Assembly (NCBI RefSeq): GCF_001885075.1
Contig: NZ_MODU01000004.1
Span: forward strand, 3,348,001 to 3,412,000
Reading direction: 5' to 3'
From: Alteromonas sp. V450
GTDB taxonomy: Bacteria > Pseudomonadota > Gammaproteobacteria > Enterobacterales > Alteromonadaceae
Length of the DNA: 64,000 nt
The notes beneath the pieces were generated by a model. The model did no database searches. It was not told where the DNA came from and saw only the letters and a program-made list of their open reading frames with translations. This document shows, in pieces, positions 1 through 9,326 of this stretch; position 1 is the stretch's first letter, and every line of letters begins with the position of its first letter. Both the position numbers and the translations under genes were made by a program.

Positions 1-113
1 AGCGCCGAGTTTTTCTAGTTTTCGCACAATTTAGGCAATTATGATTATCATAATACGCGAATAAATAAGAAAAACTAAGCGCTGCGCGTAATGTGTTGAG
101 TTAAGCGCGTGTT
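1..113. promoter_or_regulatory. Left-edge intergenic stretch with a Fur-like palindrome
   Basis: No gene is visible here. Positions 38-54 form an inverted repeat with 8-base arms around one base (ATTATGAT-T-ATCATAAT). It matches the classical 19-base Fur consensus at about 14 positions by eye, so it could be an operator for a gene lying to the left of the window. It could also simply be an AT-rich hairpin downstream of mnmG. The gene it would control is not in view. Confidence 0.3.
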
Positions 114-2015
114 TTACGCACTAATTTTCTCTTGCTTGCGCAACATGCCGTGTTTTTTAAGGTAAACCAGCAGTAATGAAATGGCCGCCGGGGTAATGCC
201 CGAAATACGCGATGCTTTACCGATAGTTTCCGGTCTGGCTTCAGTTAACTTGGCTACAACCTCGTTCGACAAGCCAGAAATTTTGCTGAAATCCATATCA
301 ACCGGCAACAATGTGTTTTCGTGTCGCTGCGTTTTCGCGATCTCATCCATTTGTCGGGCAATGTAGCCAGCGTACTTAATTTGAATTTCCACTTGCTCCG
401 CGGCGATCGGATCTTCAAGACCTGGGCCAACACTTTCAATTTCCATTAACTGGCTGTAGGTCATTTCAGGTCGGCGGATCAGCTCTTCAAGAGAATGTTC
501 ACGACTCACCGGATTTTTAAGCATGGTATTGAGTTCTGGCGTTGCCGCGTGATCAGGGTGGATCCACTGACCGCGTAAACGCTGTAGTTCACTTTCTACC
601 GCTTCCATCTTGTCGTTAAACTTCGCCCAGCGCGCATCATCAACAAGACCAATCTCTCGGCCCATTGCAGTTAGACGGCTATCGGCATTGTCTTCGCGAA
701 GCAGAAGTCTGTATTCAGCACGGCTAGTGAACATGCGGTACGGTTCTTTCGTACCCATGGTGGCTAAGTCGTCGATAAGCACGCCCATGTATGCCTGATC
801 ACGGCGTAAAATCATCGGGTCTTTTTCTTGAACTTGTAGCGCTGCGTTTGCGCCTGCTACTAACCCTTGCGCACCCGCTTCTTCATAGCCAGTGGTACCG
901 TTAATTTGGCCAGCAAAGAACAAACCTCGAATAAACTTGGTTTCCAGCGTTTGTTTCAGATCGCGTGGATCAAAGAAATCATATTCAATCGCATAACCCG
1001 GGCGAACAATGTGCGCATTTTCAAAACCTTTGATCGAGCGGACAAGGTTCATCTGTACGTCAAATGGTAAACTGGTTGAAATACCATTTGGATAAACTTC
1101 AATGCTGTTTAAACCCTCTGGCTCAACAAAAATTTGGTGCGATGTCTTGTCTGCAAAACGGGTGATCTTATCTTCGATACTTGGGCAATAGCGCGGTCCA
1201 ATACCTTCGATAACACCGGTAAACATAGGTGAGCGATCTAACCCACCGCGAATGATGTCGTGGGTTTTTTCGTTAGTGTGGGTGATATAACACGGGATCT
1301 GTGTCGGGTGCATACTTCTATCACCCATGAACGAGAATACCGGCGTAGGATTGTCACCAGGCTGAGGCTGCATTACAGAAAAATCTAACGATCGTGCATC
1401 AAGTCTTGCCGGTGTCCCGGTCTTTAAACGGTCAACACGAAACGGAAGGGCACGTAGTCTATCTGCAAGTGCGATAGACGGTGGATCGCCCGCACGACCG
1501 CCACGATAATTTTCAAGGCCAATGTGTATGGTGCCGCCAAGGAAAGTTCCTACTGTCAGAACTACTGACTTGGCTTTAAACTTTAAGCCCATTTGCGTAA
1601 CAACGCCGCACACTTGATCGTTTTCAACAATCAGATCATCAACGCTTTGTTGAAACAAGGTTAGGTTTTCTTGATTTTCAACAATGTCGCGAATGGCATT
1701 TTTGTAAAGCGTACGGTCTGCTTGCGCACGCGTTGCACGCACCGCCGGGCCTTTAGAAGAGTTTAAAGTTCTAAACTGAATACCGCCTTTGTCGATAGCC
1801 AGTGCCATTGCACCACCTAACGCATCAATTTCTTTTACAAGGTGACCTTTACCGATCCCGCCAATTGCAGGGTTACACGACATTTGGCCTATCGTTTCAA
1901 TATTGTGAGTAAGTAAAAGCGTATTTGCACCCATGCGCGCAGCTGCAAGTGCCGCTTCTGTTCCTGCATGTCCACCACCTACAACGATGACATCAAATGC
2001 TTCAGCATAAAACAT
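114..2015 (-). CDS. mnmG: tRNA uridine-5-carboxymethylaminomethyl modification enzyme MnmG (GidA)
   Basis: With MnmE, this FAD protein installs the cmnm5 group on U34 of certain tRNAs. The 633-residue protein matches the family's usual length of about 630. An FAD-binding [10 protein letters not shown] motif lies near residues 13-22, followed by the family-typical [12 protein letters not shown] and GGRAGDPPS stretches. The C-terminal region has the conserved SGLSNEV and [13 protein letters not shown] segments. The ATG at 2015 is preceded by an AGTGAGG ribosome site. As in E. coli it lies beside oriC and is transcribed away from it. Its partner mnmE lies about 3 kb away in the same direction. 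Confidence 0.98.
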   Translation of the reverse strand: MFYAEAFDVIVVGGGHAGTEAALAAARMGANTLLLTHNIETIGQMSCNPAIGGIGKGHLVKEIDALGGAMALAIDKGGIQFRTLNSSKGPAVRATRAQADRTLYKNAIRDIVENQENLTLFQQSVDDLIVENDQVCGVVTQMGLKFKAKSVVLTVGTFLGGTIHIGLENYRGGRAGDPPSIALADRLRALPFRVDRLKTGTPARLDARSLDFSVMQPQPGDNPTPVFSFMGDRSMHPTQIPCYITHTNEKTHDIIRGGLDRSPMFTGVIEGIGPRYCPSIEDKITRFADKTSHQIFVEPEGLNSIEVYPNGISTSLPFDVQMNLVRSIKGFENAHIVRPGYAIEYDFFDPRDLKQTLETKFIRGLFFAGQINGTTGYEEAGAQGLVAGANAALQVQEKDPMILRRDQAYMGVLIDDLATMGTKEPYRMFTSRAEYRLLLREDNADSRLTAMGREIGLVDDARWAKFNDKMEAVESELQRLRGQWIHPDHAATPELNTMLKNPVSREHSLEELIRRPEMTYSQLMEIESVGPGLEDPIAAEQVEIQIKYAGYIARQMDEIAKTQRHENTLLPVDMDFSKISGLSNEVVAKLTEARPETIGKASRISGITPAAISLLLVYLKKHGMLRKQEKISA

Positions 2016-2159
2016 GGTTAAACCTCACTATTAACTTACGATAAGCCGATTAAAAACTAATTTTTCTCACGCAGAGACTGCTGAAAAAAGGGCGCGTATT
2101 TTATCTGACTTATTGGATAAAGAAAATGATTAAATTTTCCTCAAAACCTGTTTTTGAAA

Positions 2160-2660
2160 AGGTGTGATCGGATTATAAGATCTAAAGATCTCTTTTAGAT
2201 CTGTTTATTTTTACTTTTATTAGGATCATCAAGATCTGTGGGTAACCGATCAAAGCACATAAAGATCATCAAGTTACGCGATCAATAACATTGGGAAACC
2301 CCGATCCATAACCCTATCTCAAACTTGTGTATAAATGGCCTTTTTATCCACACCCCGAATCGTTTGAAAAGTTATTCTTTTTTCGATCAAAGCTTATGCA
2401 CAGTGGTTTGTAGGATCCTATCCACAGGGGTGATCAAGATGTGATCCAACTGGGGATAAAATGTTTGCTATTTATGTATCGTGATCAAAAGATCGTGTAG
2501 TTACGTGCGTTATAGCGTGATCACATTGTGGAGGAGATCTTTTCCAAAAGCTGTGATTAGATCGTTTGATCGCAATTTTCAACACTATTAAAAAACTTCA
2601 CTTTTTATGTGCAACAAAACTTTTTTTTTCAAATTCCCTCATTTTTTTAAACCGAGAAAA
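2160..2660. other. oriC: Chromosomal replication origin oriC
   Basis: This intergenic region between mnmG and dnaC carries about 20 GATC (Dam) sites between 2166 and 2572, counted by eye. At the mnmG side an AT-rich unwinding segment has 13-mer-like repeats starting at 2179, 2187 and 2198; the last, GATCTGTTTATTT, is one base from an E. coli 13-mer. DnaA boxes: 2237-2245 (minus, one mismatch), 2326-2334 (minus, TTATACACA), 2344-2352 (plus, perfect TTATCCACA), 2394-2402 and 2418-2426 (plus, one mismatch each), 2451-2459 (minus, one mismatch). A T-rich tract follows at about 2600-2650. The layout is that of the E. coli origin. The remaining 2660-2899 holds no gene that I can see. Confidence 0.93.
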
Positions 2661-2899
2661 TAGCGACTGAACAAAATACCGTCATTTTTGCCACTAAGAA
2701 GTGAGGCTGTAAAAAGAGTTTAAGGCGTAAATGAGAGTGTGCGTTGAGAGTATCAATGCATTGAACCAGTATCGTTTTAGCATAAAACGCGAGAGCAGCA
2801 AACGTATTAATCTACCGACTTGTAGTACAACGAGCGAGGATAGTGGGGATTAAGGAACGGAAACCTAGTAGAGAAAGAGCAATATAACAGGACAGAGGG

Positions 2900-2926
2900 A
2901 ACCAGGTGCTATTAGCGCACCTGGTT
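2900..2926 (-). terminator. Hairpin across the dnaC stop codon, facing oriC
   Basis: A perfect 10-base-pair stem (2900-2909 with 2917-2926) spans the dnaC stop codon. There is no clear T-tract after it, so it may be a Rho-independent terminator of weak type or an mRNA 3' stem. Its position would limit transcription from the dnaT-dnaC side running into the origin. Confidence 0.45.
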
Positions 2927-3739
2927 GGGTTGATAGCGCGGCTGTGCAACAGAGCCCTGCATGTCTTCTTGTTCAATGGTTAAGCCTTCGCGGCGGCTTG
3001 GGCCTTGAAACCTAACCTTATAGGTGTCGTACTCTTTAATCGACTCAAAACAATAGGGACCAAGGGCATTTTCGAGTTCGGCTAAATTGTGATTGGTGAT
3101 CAAAATACAGTTTTTCTTGTTTACTAAGCGTTGTCTTAGCAGGTTACCGAACCAGCTCTGGGCATTCTTCTTTAACACGCTTTCGTTTACACATACTTCA
3201 TCGAGAATGAGTAGATCAACATCTAGCAATTCCTGATGGATCTCTCTGAAGCGCTGTCCAGCATTGTCTGAAGCGCCAAAATCAAACGAGAAATTGCGCA
3301 TTTCAAGCAGTGTAGACAGTTGACGATAAAGCACTGAAATTTCGTATTGCTCTATAAGCTGATGGGCTATAGCACCGGCAATATGTGATTTACCGCGCCC
3401 GTAATCACCGTAAAACAGCATCATATGCGAGCCGCTTTGACGCCACGCAGGATCGTCATGGGCCGCAATGAAAGACTGAGCAATAGATACGGCTTCAATC
3501 ACATCGTCACTGTCTTCAACTAAGTTGGCGAAGGTCCATTTAGGATTGAGATCAGAACGGCCATGAATGGCCTCTACACGGGCTTTTTTACTGCGCTGCT
3601 GTAGTTGTGATACTTCTTCGTTCGCTTTCGCCTCGTACTGCTTGCGCAGCGTTTTATAGTCGATGTACTCACCATTCGGATCGACGTCTTTGTTGAGCGC
3701 TCTCGCTAAATTAGCAATTTTGTCGGTTATACGATCCAT
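2912..3739 (-). CDS. dnaC: DnaC-like replicative helicase loader (AAA+ ATPase)
   Basis: A 275-residue AAA+ ATPase of the DnaC/IstB type that is expected to load DnaB helicase onto DNA. A charged N-terminal region (about residues 25-60, possibly helical) probably contacts DnaB. Walker A is GDYGRGKSH at residues 111-119 and Walker B is LLILDE at 176-181. A sensor-like ILITNHN segment follows near residue 212. It sits 6 bases after the dnaT-like gene and directly beside oriC. The similarity to DnaC is clear, but IstB-type ATPases share the fold; the dnaT neighbour and the absence of any transposase favour DnaC. The start is ATG at 3739. Confidence 0.85.
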   Translation of the reverse strand: MDRITDKIANLARALNKDVDPNGEYIDYKTLRKQYEAKANEEVSQLQQRSKKARVEAIHGRSDLNPKWTFANLVEDSDDVIEAVSIAQSFIAAHDDPAWRQSGSHMMLFYGDYGRGKSHIAGAIAHQLIEQYEISVLYRQLSTLLEMRNFSFDFGASDNAGQRFREIHQELLDVDLLILDEVCVNESVLKKNAQSWFGNLLRQRLVNKKNCILITNHNLAELENALGPYCFESIKEYDTYKVRFQGPSRREGLTIEQEDMQGSVAQPRYQPNQVR

Positions 3740-3745
3740 AACGAA

Positions 3746-4414
3746 TTAACTCTTCTTAGTTGCGGCATACTTTTCCACCAGCTTTCTCGCATTATCATCT
3801 GCTTCTATGCCGGCTGCAACTTTCACTTGTTGCGTTCCCACCACCTTTGTTGGGGCGTAGCCTGAAGCGAGACGCTTGCGCTTGATATTGTTGGCAAATT
3901 TTTGTGTCCATTGAAACTCACTAAACACTGAACTTGGCCGTCCCAACCAATAGGCAATGAATTCTCCTACCTCATTGTCATCAAACGTTTTATCGATAAT
4001 ACCAAGTAGCGAAGCCATTTCTTCAAACAATGCCTTATTGGGCGTCCAGTTAGGGGTCATGGCGCTATGACGGGCGTGCAGTTGTTCGAAGTCTGACTGT
4101 GGCTCGCTTAGAAGCGGAAGAAGTAGGGTTTTCCCGTTTATAGTGTGCTCAAGATCAAGTTCAAGAGGCAGAGCAACCAAACCTACTTGTTCAAGCTGCT
4201 TCACCAAGCTATTGATTTGACGACCGCGCTGATAAGGTTCGTCTTTGCTGTCGCCGTTTAGCAAGTTCAATAATTGTTTATAATCAATAGGCGCTGACGA
4301 TGTTGTTGCTGAATTCGCACCTGTTCGAAGCCCAAGTAAATAAAGCACCCGGCAATCGTTAGATAGGGGAGATTGCAATGCCGCCAGTTCAGCTTGGGTA
4401 AGGTTGCTGTTCAT
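3746..4414 (-). CDS. dnaT: DnaT-like primosomal protein
   Basis: The C-terminal half (from about residue 118 of 222) has the DnaT DNA-binding domain pattern: TPNWTPN, then GEFIAYWLGR and FQWTQKFANNIKR. This resembles E. coli DnaT, where the domain binds single-stranded DNA and helps hand DnaB-DnaC to PriA/PriB sites. The N-terminal half has a winged-helix flavour (RQINSLVKQLEQVGLV). I chose ATG at 4414, preceded by GTGGAACC. A GTG at 4438 in the same frame would add 8 residues and sits close to the mioC stop. It lies 6 bases upstream of dnaC, so the two are very probably co-transcribed. Confidence 0.8.
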   Translation of the reverse strand: MNSNLTQAELAALQSPLSNDCRVLYLLGLRTGANSATTSSAPIDYKQLLNLLNGDSKDEPYQRGRQINSLVKQLEQVGLVALPLELDLEHTINGKTLLLPLLSEPQSDFEQLHARHSAMTPNWTPNKALFEEMASLLGIIDKTFDDNEVGEFIAYWLGRPSSVFSEFQWTQKFANNIKRKRLASGYAPTKVVGTQQVKVAAGIEADDNARKLVEKYAATKKS

Positions 4415-4420
4415 CGCATT

Positions 4421-4436
4421 GGTTCCACGTGAAAGC
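4421..4436. promoter_or_regulatory. Near-match to parS between mioC and dnaT
   Basis: The central TTCCACGTGAAA matches the ParB-binding parS consensus, with three mismatches in the outer bases (13 of 16 by eye). Two perfect copies lie in recF. ParB may bind this site only weakly. Confidence 0.4.
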
Positions 4437-4441
4437 ACTGG

Positions 4442-4879
4442 TTAAGCATTGGCCAACTTTTCGTCAAACCATTCCACGGCTGCATCTTCAGGAATAGGGT
4501 GTTCAAGAACATCAATGTATAGCGCATCGGTAATTAACGTGCCACCTGCGTTTTTAATATGCTTTTCCATTTCTTTTGCGCCGAAGCAAAAGGTGTCGTA
4601 ACTGGTGTCACCTAGCCCAATAACATAGGCCTTTACGGCGCTTAAATCTGCGCGCTCTAGCTGTTTTGCGAACGGCTGGATGTTGTCAGGTAATTCGCCT
4701 GCACCATGGGTAGACGTACACACTATCCACGTTGACTCTGTTTTTATCTCGTCTAGGTTAGGTTCAGCGTGAATAGTGTGGGTGTGCCCGCTCGCATCAA
4801 GTTTTTCCGCAATGGCATCTGCCACGTATTCTGCGGCGCCTAACATGGTGCCAACGATGATTTCAAAATGCTTGCTCAT
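4442..4879 (-). CDS. mioC: Flavodoxin-like protein MioC
   Basis: A 145-residue FMN-binding short-chain flavodoxin. The phosphate loop GTMLGAAEYVAD is near residues 10-21, and the isoalloxazine-contacting loops STHGAGELPDN (about 56-66) and GLGDTSYDTFC (about 88-98) are intact. E. coli MioC acts as an electron carrier (biotin synthase has been proposed as a client) and lies immediately next to oriC. Here dnaT and dnaC separate it from the origin. The gene runs toward oriC, so its transcript could influence the origin as in E. coli. Confidence 0.93.
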   Translation of the reverse strand: MSKHFEIIVGTMLGAAEYVADAIAEKLDASGHTHTIHAEPNLDEIKTESTWIVCTSTHGAGELPDNIQPFAKQLERADLSAVKAYVIGLGDTSYDTFCFGAKEMEKHIKNAGGTLITDALYIDVLEHPIPEDAAVEWFDEKLANA

Positions 4880-4976
4880 TATTGGGTTGCTTCTCTATTT
4901 ACGATTGTCGTCTTAACGTAAGTGCGGCTTATTTGTTGCGTTATTCACCATCTTACTTGTAACTTTATTGGTTGCG

Positions 4977-6365
4977 CTATTTGCCGATACAGAACGATGA
5001 AAAAATCTTACCAAGTAGATCGTCTGACGTGAATTCACCGGTTATCTCACATAGTGCCTGATGCGCCAAGCGCAATTCTTCAGCGAGTAATTCACCTGCC
5101 ATGGCGTCATGCAGCTGTTGTTCGCCGGTGCTTACATAACTGTAGGCTTGGTCGAGTGCGTCTATGTGTCTTCTGCGCGCGATAAATTGACCTTCCGTTG
5201 TAGTGTCAAAGCCCATGGTTTTTGCCAGATGTGCTTTTAGCGTGTCGACGCCACTACCTTCTTTGGCTGATAGATTAATGACTGAGATATCACCTTGCTC
5301 GGTGGCAACCGTGCTTTGTCCAATATCTAAGGTACTAAGGTCGGCCTTGTTACGAACTACGGTAACGGGGATGCCTTGTGGCAATCGGGCCATAAATTCT
5401 GGCCATATTTCATAAGGGTCGATAACAGCGGTTGCGGTAGAGTCCACAACAAATAACACGTGGTCAGCTTCATTGATAGCTTGCCACGCGCGCTCAATAC
5501 CAATTTGTTCTACTTTATCTGGGCTTTCTCGAAGCCCTGCTGTGTCGATAATGTGCACCGGCATACCATCAATGTGTATATGCTCTTTAAGCACGTCTCG
5601 CGTGGTACCAGCGATATCAGTAACAATGGCGCTATCTCGTCCTGCTAGGGCGTTTAATAAGCTCGATTTACCGGCGTTAGGTCTCCCCGCAATCACCACC
5701 TGCATACCTTCGCGCAACAAGGTGCCTTGTTTAGCCTGTTCGCGTACTTTGGTTAAGCTTTGCATGATTGCGCTTAAGTCACCTGATACTTTCCCATCAG
5801 ATAAGAAATCAATTTCTTCTTCAGGAAAATCGATGGCCGCTTCTACGTACATACGCAGGTGCACGATTTGGTCAGATAGCGTTTGAATTTGTGTAGAAAA
5901 CTCACCCTGTAGCGAGCGCAACGCACTTTTGGCTGCCTGTTTAGAACTAGCGTCAATTAAGTCGGCAATCGCCTCTGCTTGAGCAAGGTCTAACTTATCA
6001 TTTAAAAAGGCTTGTTCACTGAATTCACCAGGATTGGCAAGCCGAGCATGGCCTGTTGCAAGCACGGCATCAATCAGCATGTCCATGACAACTTGACCGC
6101 CATGGCCCTGCAGTTCAAGTACATCTTCACCGGTAAATGAGTTAGGCCCTTTAAAAAACAGTGCTATGCCCTGGTCTATTACGCTGTTGTTGGCATCAAC
6201 AAACGGCGTATAGGTCGCAAGACGTGGTGTTAGTGCGCTTGGTACTAACGCCTCTGCGATGGCTTTAGCCTTAGGACCTGAAACACGTACAATACCTACG
6301 CCGCCACGACCGGGCGCAGTCGCTTGTGCGGTAATAGTGTCGGTAGAAAGGGTGAGTGATTCCAT
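4977..6365 (-). CDS. mnmE: tRNA modification GTPase MnmE
   Basis: A 462-residue GTPase that works with MnmG on wobble uridine. An N-terminal formyl-THF-binding region is followed by a helical domain and an embedded G domain: P-loop GRPNAGKSS near residue 228, DIAGTTRD switch, DTAGLRES (G3) and NKAD (G4). The protein ends in FCIGK, the invariant C-terminus bearing the catalytic cysteine. ATG at 6365 lies 2 bases after the yajQ stop, so the two are coupled. Length is normal for the family. Confidence 0.98.
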   Translation of the reverse strand: MESLTLSTDTITAQATAPGRGGVGIVRVSGPKAKAIAEALVPSALTPRLATYTPFVDANNSVIDQGIALFFKGPNSFTGEDVLELQGHGGQVVMDMLIDAVLATGHARLANPGEFSEQAFLNDKLDLAQAEAIADLIDASSKQAAKSALRSLQGEFSTQIQTLSDQIVHLRMYVEAAIDFPEEEIDFLSDGKVSGDLSAIMQSLTKVREQAKQGTLLREGMQVVIAGRPNAGKSSLLNALAGRDSAIVTDIAGTTRDVLKEHIHIDGMPVHIIDTAGLRESPDKVEQIGIERAWQAINEADHVLFVVDSTATAVIDPYEIWPEFMARLPQGIPVTVVRNKADLSTLDIGQSTVATEQGDISVINLSAKEGSGVDTLKAHLAKTMGFDTTTEGQFIARRRHIDALDQAYSYVSTGEQQLHDAMAGELLAEELRLAHQALCEITGEFTSDDLLGKIFSSFCIGK

Positions 6366-6367
6366 AA

Positions 6368-6850
6368 TTAGTCGCGGAAGTTCTTAAATTGGAAAGGTTG
6401 GCCTAAGTTCGACTCTTTAACCAGCGAAATCACTTGCTGCAAATCATCACGCTTTTTACCTGTTACGCGAAGTTCTTCGCCTTGAATAGCCGTTTGCACT
6501 TTGATTTTGGCGTCTTTCACCAGCTTCACAATCTTCTTCGCCATCGGCTGCTCAATACCTTCTTTAAAGGTAATAGTTTGACGGTAAGTTTTACCGTGGG
6601 CATCGTAGGGTTTAACATCCATAGATGAAGTGTCGACGTTACGTTTAGACATCGCCGTTCGAAACATGCTTTCCATTTGCTGAAGTTGGAATTCAGCTTC
6701 AGCTTTCATGACCACGGTTTTATCTTTGTACTCAAAGCTCGCGTCAATACCGCGAAAGTCGAAACGCGTTGATAGCTCACGGCTTGCGTTTTCAGTGGCG
6801 TTGCGTACTTCTTCCATGTTGATTTCAGAAACAATATCAAATGATGGCAC
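6368..6850 (-). CDS. yajQ: YajQ-family nucleotide-binding protein
   Basis: A 160-residue protein starting PSFDIVSE, with the family's [13 protein letters not shown] and the C-terminal [12 protein letters not shown]. Family members bind nucleotides, and some have been reported to bind cyclic di-GMP; the role here is unknown. The start is GTG at 6850, supported by an AGAGGAATAACCT leader. It is inserted between yidC (64 bases upstream) and mnmE (2 bases downstream). In E. coli the corresponding site holds tnaC or nothing, and yajQ lies elsewhere. Confidence 0.93.
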   Translation of the reverse strand: MPSFDIVSEINMEEVRNATENASRELSTRFDFRGIDASFEYKDKTVVMKAEAEFQLQQMESMFRTAMSKRNVDTSSMDVKPYDAHGKTYRQTITFKEGIEQPMAKKIVKLVKDAKIKVQTAIQGEELRVTGKKRDDLQQVISLVKESNLGQPFQFKNFRD

Positions 6851-6914
6851 AGGTTATTCCTCTTAAGACAAAACAGCCCGCGTAGGCGGGCTGTATAATT
6901 CATTGATCAGCGTG

Positions 6915-8573
6915 TTATTTACTGCTGATGCCCCGCTTCTCCATTGAAGCATAAATCATTTTGGCTTGAACCAAGGTAATCACGTTACTTACTAGCCAGT
7001 ATAGTACCAGACCTGCAGGGAACCACAGGAAGAATACACTCATTGCTACCGGCATCCATTGCATGATTTTCTGCTGCATTGGATCAGTAATGGTGGTTGG
7101 CTGAAGTTTTTGCAATAGGTACATACTAGCGCCAGTTAGAATTGGCAGCACAAAGTATGGGTCTTTTGTAGACAGGTCAGTGATCCAAAGCACAAAGTCT
7201 GCGTGGCGTAATTCAACACTTTCCATTAGCACCCAATAAAGCGCGAGGAAGATTGGCATTTGCAGAAGAAGAGGTAAGCAACCACCCATTGGGTTTACCT
7301 TCTCTTTGCGGTAAAGCTCCATCATAGCCTGAGACATTTTTTGCCTGTCATCGCCAAAACGGTCTTTTAGCTGCTGCATCTTAGGTGCTAAGTTGCGCAT
7401 ACGTGCCATTGACTCGTATTGCTTCTTAGTTAGCCAGTACATTGCGCCTTTCACTACAATAGTAATTAGGATAATTGCTACACCCCAGTTATTAACCAGG
7501 CTATGAAGGAATGTAAGAAGGGCGAACAGCGGCTGTGAAATCCAGAAAAGAATACCGTAATCAACGGTTAGGTCTAATCCGCGCGCAATCTTCGCTAGGC
7601 TTTCTTGATCTTTAGGACCCATATAAAGGGTAGACGCAAGGGTTTTGGTTTCACCAGGCGCTACGCTTTCAGACGGAGACAATACACCAATTACCGCATA
7701 CTGATTTTTCAGGTTACGAGAATAAAGCGTGTTAGTTTGCTCTTGTGAAGGTACCCATGCTGATACAAAGTAATGTTCAAGCATGCCAACCCAACCCGCT
7801 TTTGTGGTTTCGCGAAGGTTGTCATCTTCAATCTCGTCAAACGAGTATTTCTGGTAGCGGTCATCTTCTGTTGAATATGCAGCACCACGGTACGTTGGCA
7901 TAAACATGTTGCTGTCGTCTTCAAACTCCATCACTTGTTTAAGCTGTGCATACGGCTGAACCGTTGCTGCGCTGCCGGTACCATTTTCCACGCTATAGCT
8001 CACGTTTACGTCGTACTGGCCTTTTGTGAAAGTGAAAGTTTTAGTAATCGACAAGCCTTGGTTGTTTTTCCACGTAAGAGGAATAACAAGAGTGTCGCCA
8101 GTCATTTCATAAAATTCGCTTTGCGCATTATACACCGGGCGGCCACTGCTGCTGGCATCTGGACCTTGAGCGCCGATAAGGCCACTTTGCGCCACATAAA
8201 GACCGTTGCCAGAGCGAAGTAGGCTATACGGGATGTCAGAACCTTGTTCTACTGGAAACTTAAGTAAGTCTGCTGATACTACATCGCCGCCTAGCAAATC
8301 TATGCGTAAATCTAGCGTATCGGTTTTTACTTCAATAATGCGATTTGAGCTTTGCGCTGCTGCAATAGGTTGTGCAGCAGGAACGCTATCACTACTTGGT
8401 ACATCTTCGCTGCCATTCTCACTAAATGACGGTACGCCTTGTGATGACTCTTGCGTTTGTTGTTGCTCAACAGGTACAACTGGCTGTGGCCCATAATCTT
8501 TTTGCCATGATTGCCAAAGCAAAAAGCTAACTAGCGCAAGGCCAATTATCAGAAAACTACGTTGCGATTCCAT
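6915..8573 (-). CDS. yidC: Membrane protein insertase YidC
   Basis: Inserts and folds inner-membrane proteins, alone or with SecYEG. The 552-residue protein has an N-terminal membrane anchor (about residues 7-23), a Ser/Gln/Pro-rich linker, a large periplasmic beta domain, and a C-terminal core of about five membrane segments with the KVNPMGGCLPLLLQMPIF region. I chose ATG at 8573 (MESQRSF), which gives the normal length for gammaproteobacteria. An in-frame start at 8639 would overlap yidD and add 22 non-conserved residues. It is part of the rpmH-rnpA-yidD-yidC run. Confidence 0.97.
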   Translation of the reverse strand: MESQRSFLIIGLALVSFLLWQSWQKDYGPQPVVPVEQQQTQESSQGVPSFSENGSEDVPSSDSVPAAQPIAAAQSSNRIIEVKTDTLDLRIDLLGGDVVSADLLKFPVEQGSDIPYSLLRSGNGLYVAQSGLIGAQGPDASSSGRPVYNAQSEFYEMTGDTLVIPLTWKNNQGLSITKTFTFTKGQYDVNVSYSVENGTGSAATVQPYAQLKQVMEFEDDSNMFMPTYRGAAYSTEDDRYQKYSFDEIEDDNLRETTKAGWVGMLEHYFVSAWVPSQEQTNTLYSRNLKNQYAVIGVLSPSESVAPGETKTLASTLYMGPKDQESLAKIARGLDLTVDYGILFWISQPLFALLTFLHSLVNNWGVAIILITIVVKGAMYWLTKKQYESMARMRNLAPKMQQLKDRFGDDRQKMSQAMMELYRKEKVNPMGGCLPLLLQMPIFLALYWVLMESVELRHADFVLWITDLSTKDPYFVLPILTGASMYLLQKLQPTTITDPMQQKIMQWMPVAMSVFFLWFPAGLVLYWLVSNVITLVQAKMIYASMEKRGISSK

Positions 8574-8583
8574 AGAGGTCTCT

Positions 8584-8853
8584 TTATTTTGAGTGTTTAT
8601 CTTGTTGTTTTTCCGGCACTGGATCATATCCGCCGGCATGCAAAGGGTGGCATTTTAATATGCGTTTAATAGATAACCAACCGCCTTTTACTAATCCGTG
8701 CGTTTTTAATGCGTCTATAGCATACCAAGAACAAGAAGGATGGAAACGACATCGTTGCCCTAACATAGGGGAAATGAACCATTGATAAAATTTTATCATG
8801 GCCAAAGGCACTACAATTAAGAGTTGCCGCAACGCTTGTTTAATTTTTTCCAT
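8584..8853 (-). CDS. yidD: Membrane protein insertion efficiency factor YidD
   Basis: An 89-residue protein with an amphipathic N-terminus and the family signature of three cysteines ([25 protein letters not shown]). In E. coli it assists YidC-dependent insertion. It begins inside the end of rnpA (37-base overlap) and ends 10 bases before yidC, implying tight translational coupling. Confidence 0.96.
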   Translation of the reverse strand: MEKIKQALRQLLIVVPLAMIKFYQWFISPMLGQRCRFHPSCSWYAIDALKTHGLVKGGWLSIKRILKCHPLHAGGYDPVPEKQQDKHSK

Positions 8854-9176
8854 AGCTTGTCCAATGTAGTGAAAACTTCTTGGTTGCTAAGGTTGTCAGC
8901 GCCAGACTTGCCAATAACGATAATATCGACATTGGGTAAGTTGTGCTGTTTATGCCTAAAACTTTCTCTGACTAATCGCTTCAAACGATTTCTATCGTGA
9001 GCTTTACGGATACGTTTTTTCGCAAGCGTAATGCCTAAACGAGGAGTTGAAAGTGTATTTTTTCTGGCTAGAACGGTAAAAGAGGGAGATACAGCTGGAG
9101 TTGCGTTATCAAACACATAGGTAAAGTGGGAGGGAGTTAACAGACGTAACTCCCTAGAAAAATTATTCTCGCCCAC
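8817..9176 (-). CDS. rnpA: Ribonuclease P protein component
   Basis: The basic protein subunit that helps RNase P RNA cleave tRNA 5' leaders. It carries the family signature around the basic helix, [18 protein letters not shown] place the start at GTG 9176, which gives 119 residues and lines up exactly with E. coli RnpA (RELRLLTPS at residue 8 in both). An in-frame TTG at 9191 abuts the rpmH stop and would add five residues. It is co-transcribed with rpmH and overlaps yidD. Confidence 0.95.
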   Translation of the reverse strand: MGENNFSRELRLLTPSHFTYVFDNATPAVSPSFTVLARKNTLSTPRLGITLAKKRIRKAHDRNRLKRLVRESFRHKQHNLPNVDIIVIGKSGADNLSNQEVFTTLDKLWKKLNKRCGNS

Positions 9177-9191
9177 TTTGGCGTCTTTCAA

Positions 9192-9326
9192 TTAAGCTGA
9201 AAGACGAGCGCGGCCTTTTGCACGGCGAGCTGCTAGTACTTTACGACCATTTTTAGTCGCCATACGAGCACGAAAACCGTGAGAACGCTTGCGCTTTAGA
9301 TTGCTCGGTTGAAATGTTCTTTTCAT
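9192..9326 (-). CDS. rpmH: 50S ribosomal protein L34
   Basis: A 44-residue, strongly basic protein beginning [18 protein letters not shown] and ending KGRARLSA, which is the L34 sequence type. ATG is at 9326 and TAA at 9194-9192. It is the first gene of the leftward rpmH-rnpA-yidD-yidC unit, so its promoter must lie in the gap shared with dnaA. Confidence 0.97.
   Translation of the reverse strand: MKRTFQPSNLKRKRSHGFRARMATKNGRKVLAARRAKGRARLSA

Noticed and set aside
2912-3739. IstB-type transposon helper ATPase as an alternative for dnaC
   Set aside because: No transposase, inverted repeats or target duplications nearby, and a dnaT-like gene precedes it; the DnaC reading is preferred.
5473-5886. 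137-codon frame opposite mnmE
   Set aside because: Ser/Arg/Cys-rich mirror of the mnmE coding strand; a shadow frame.
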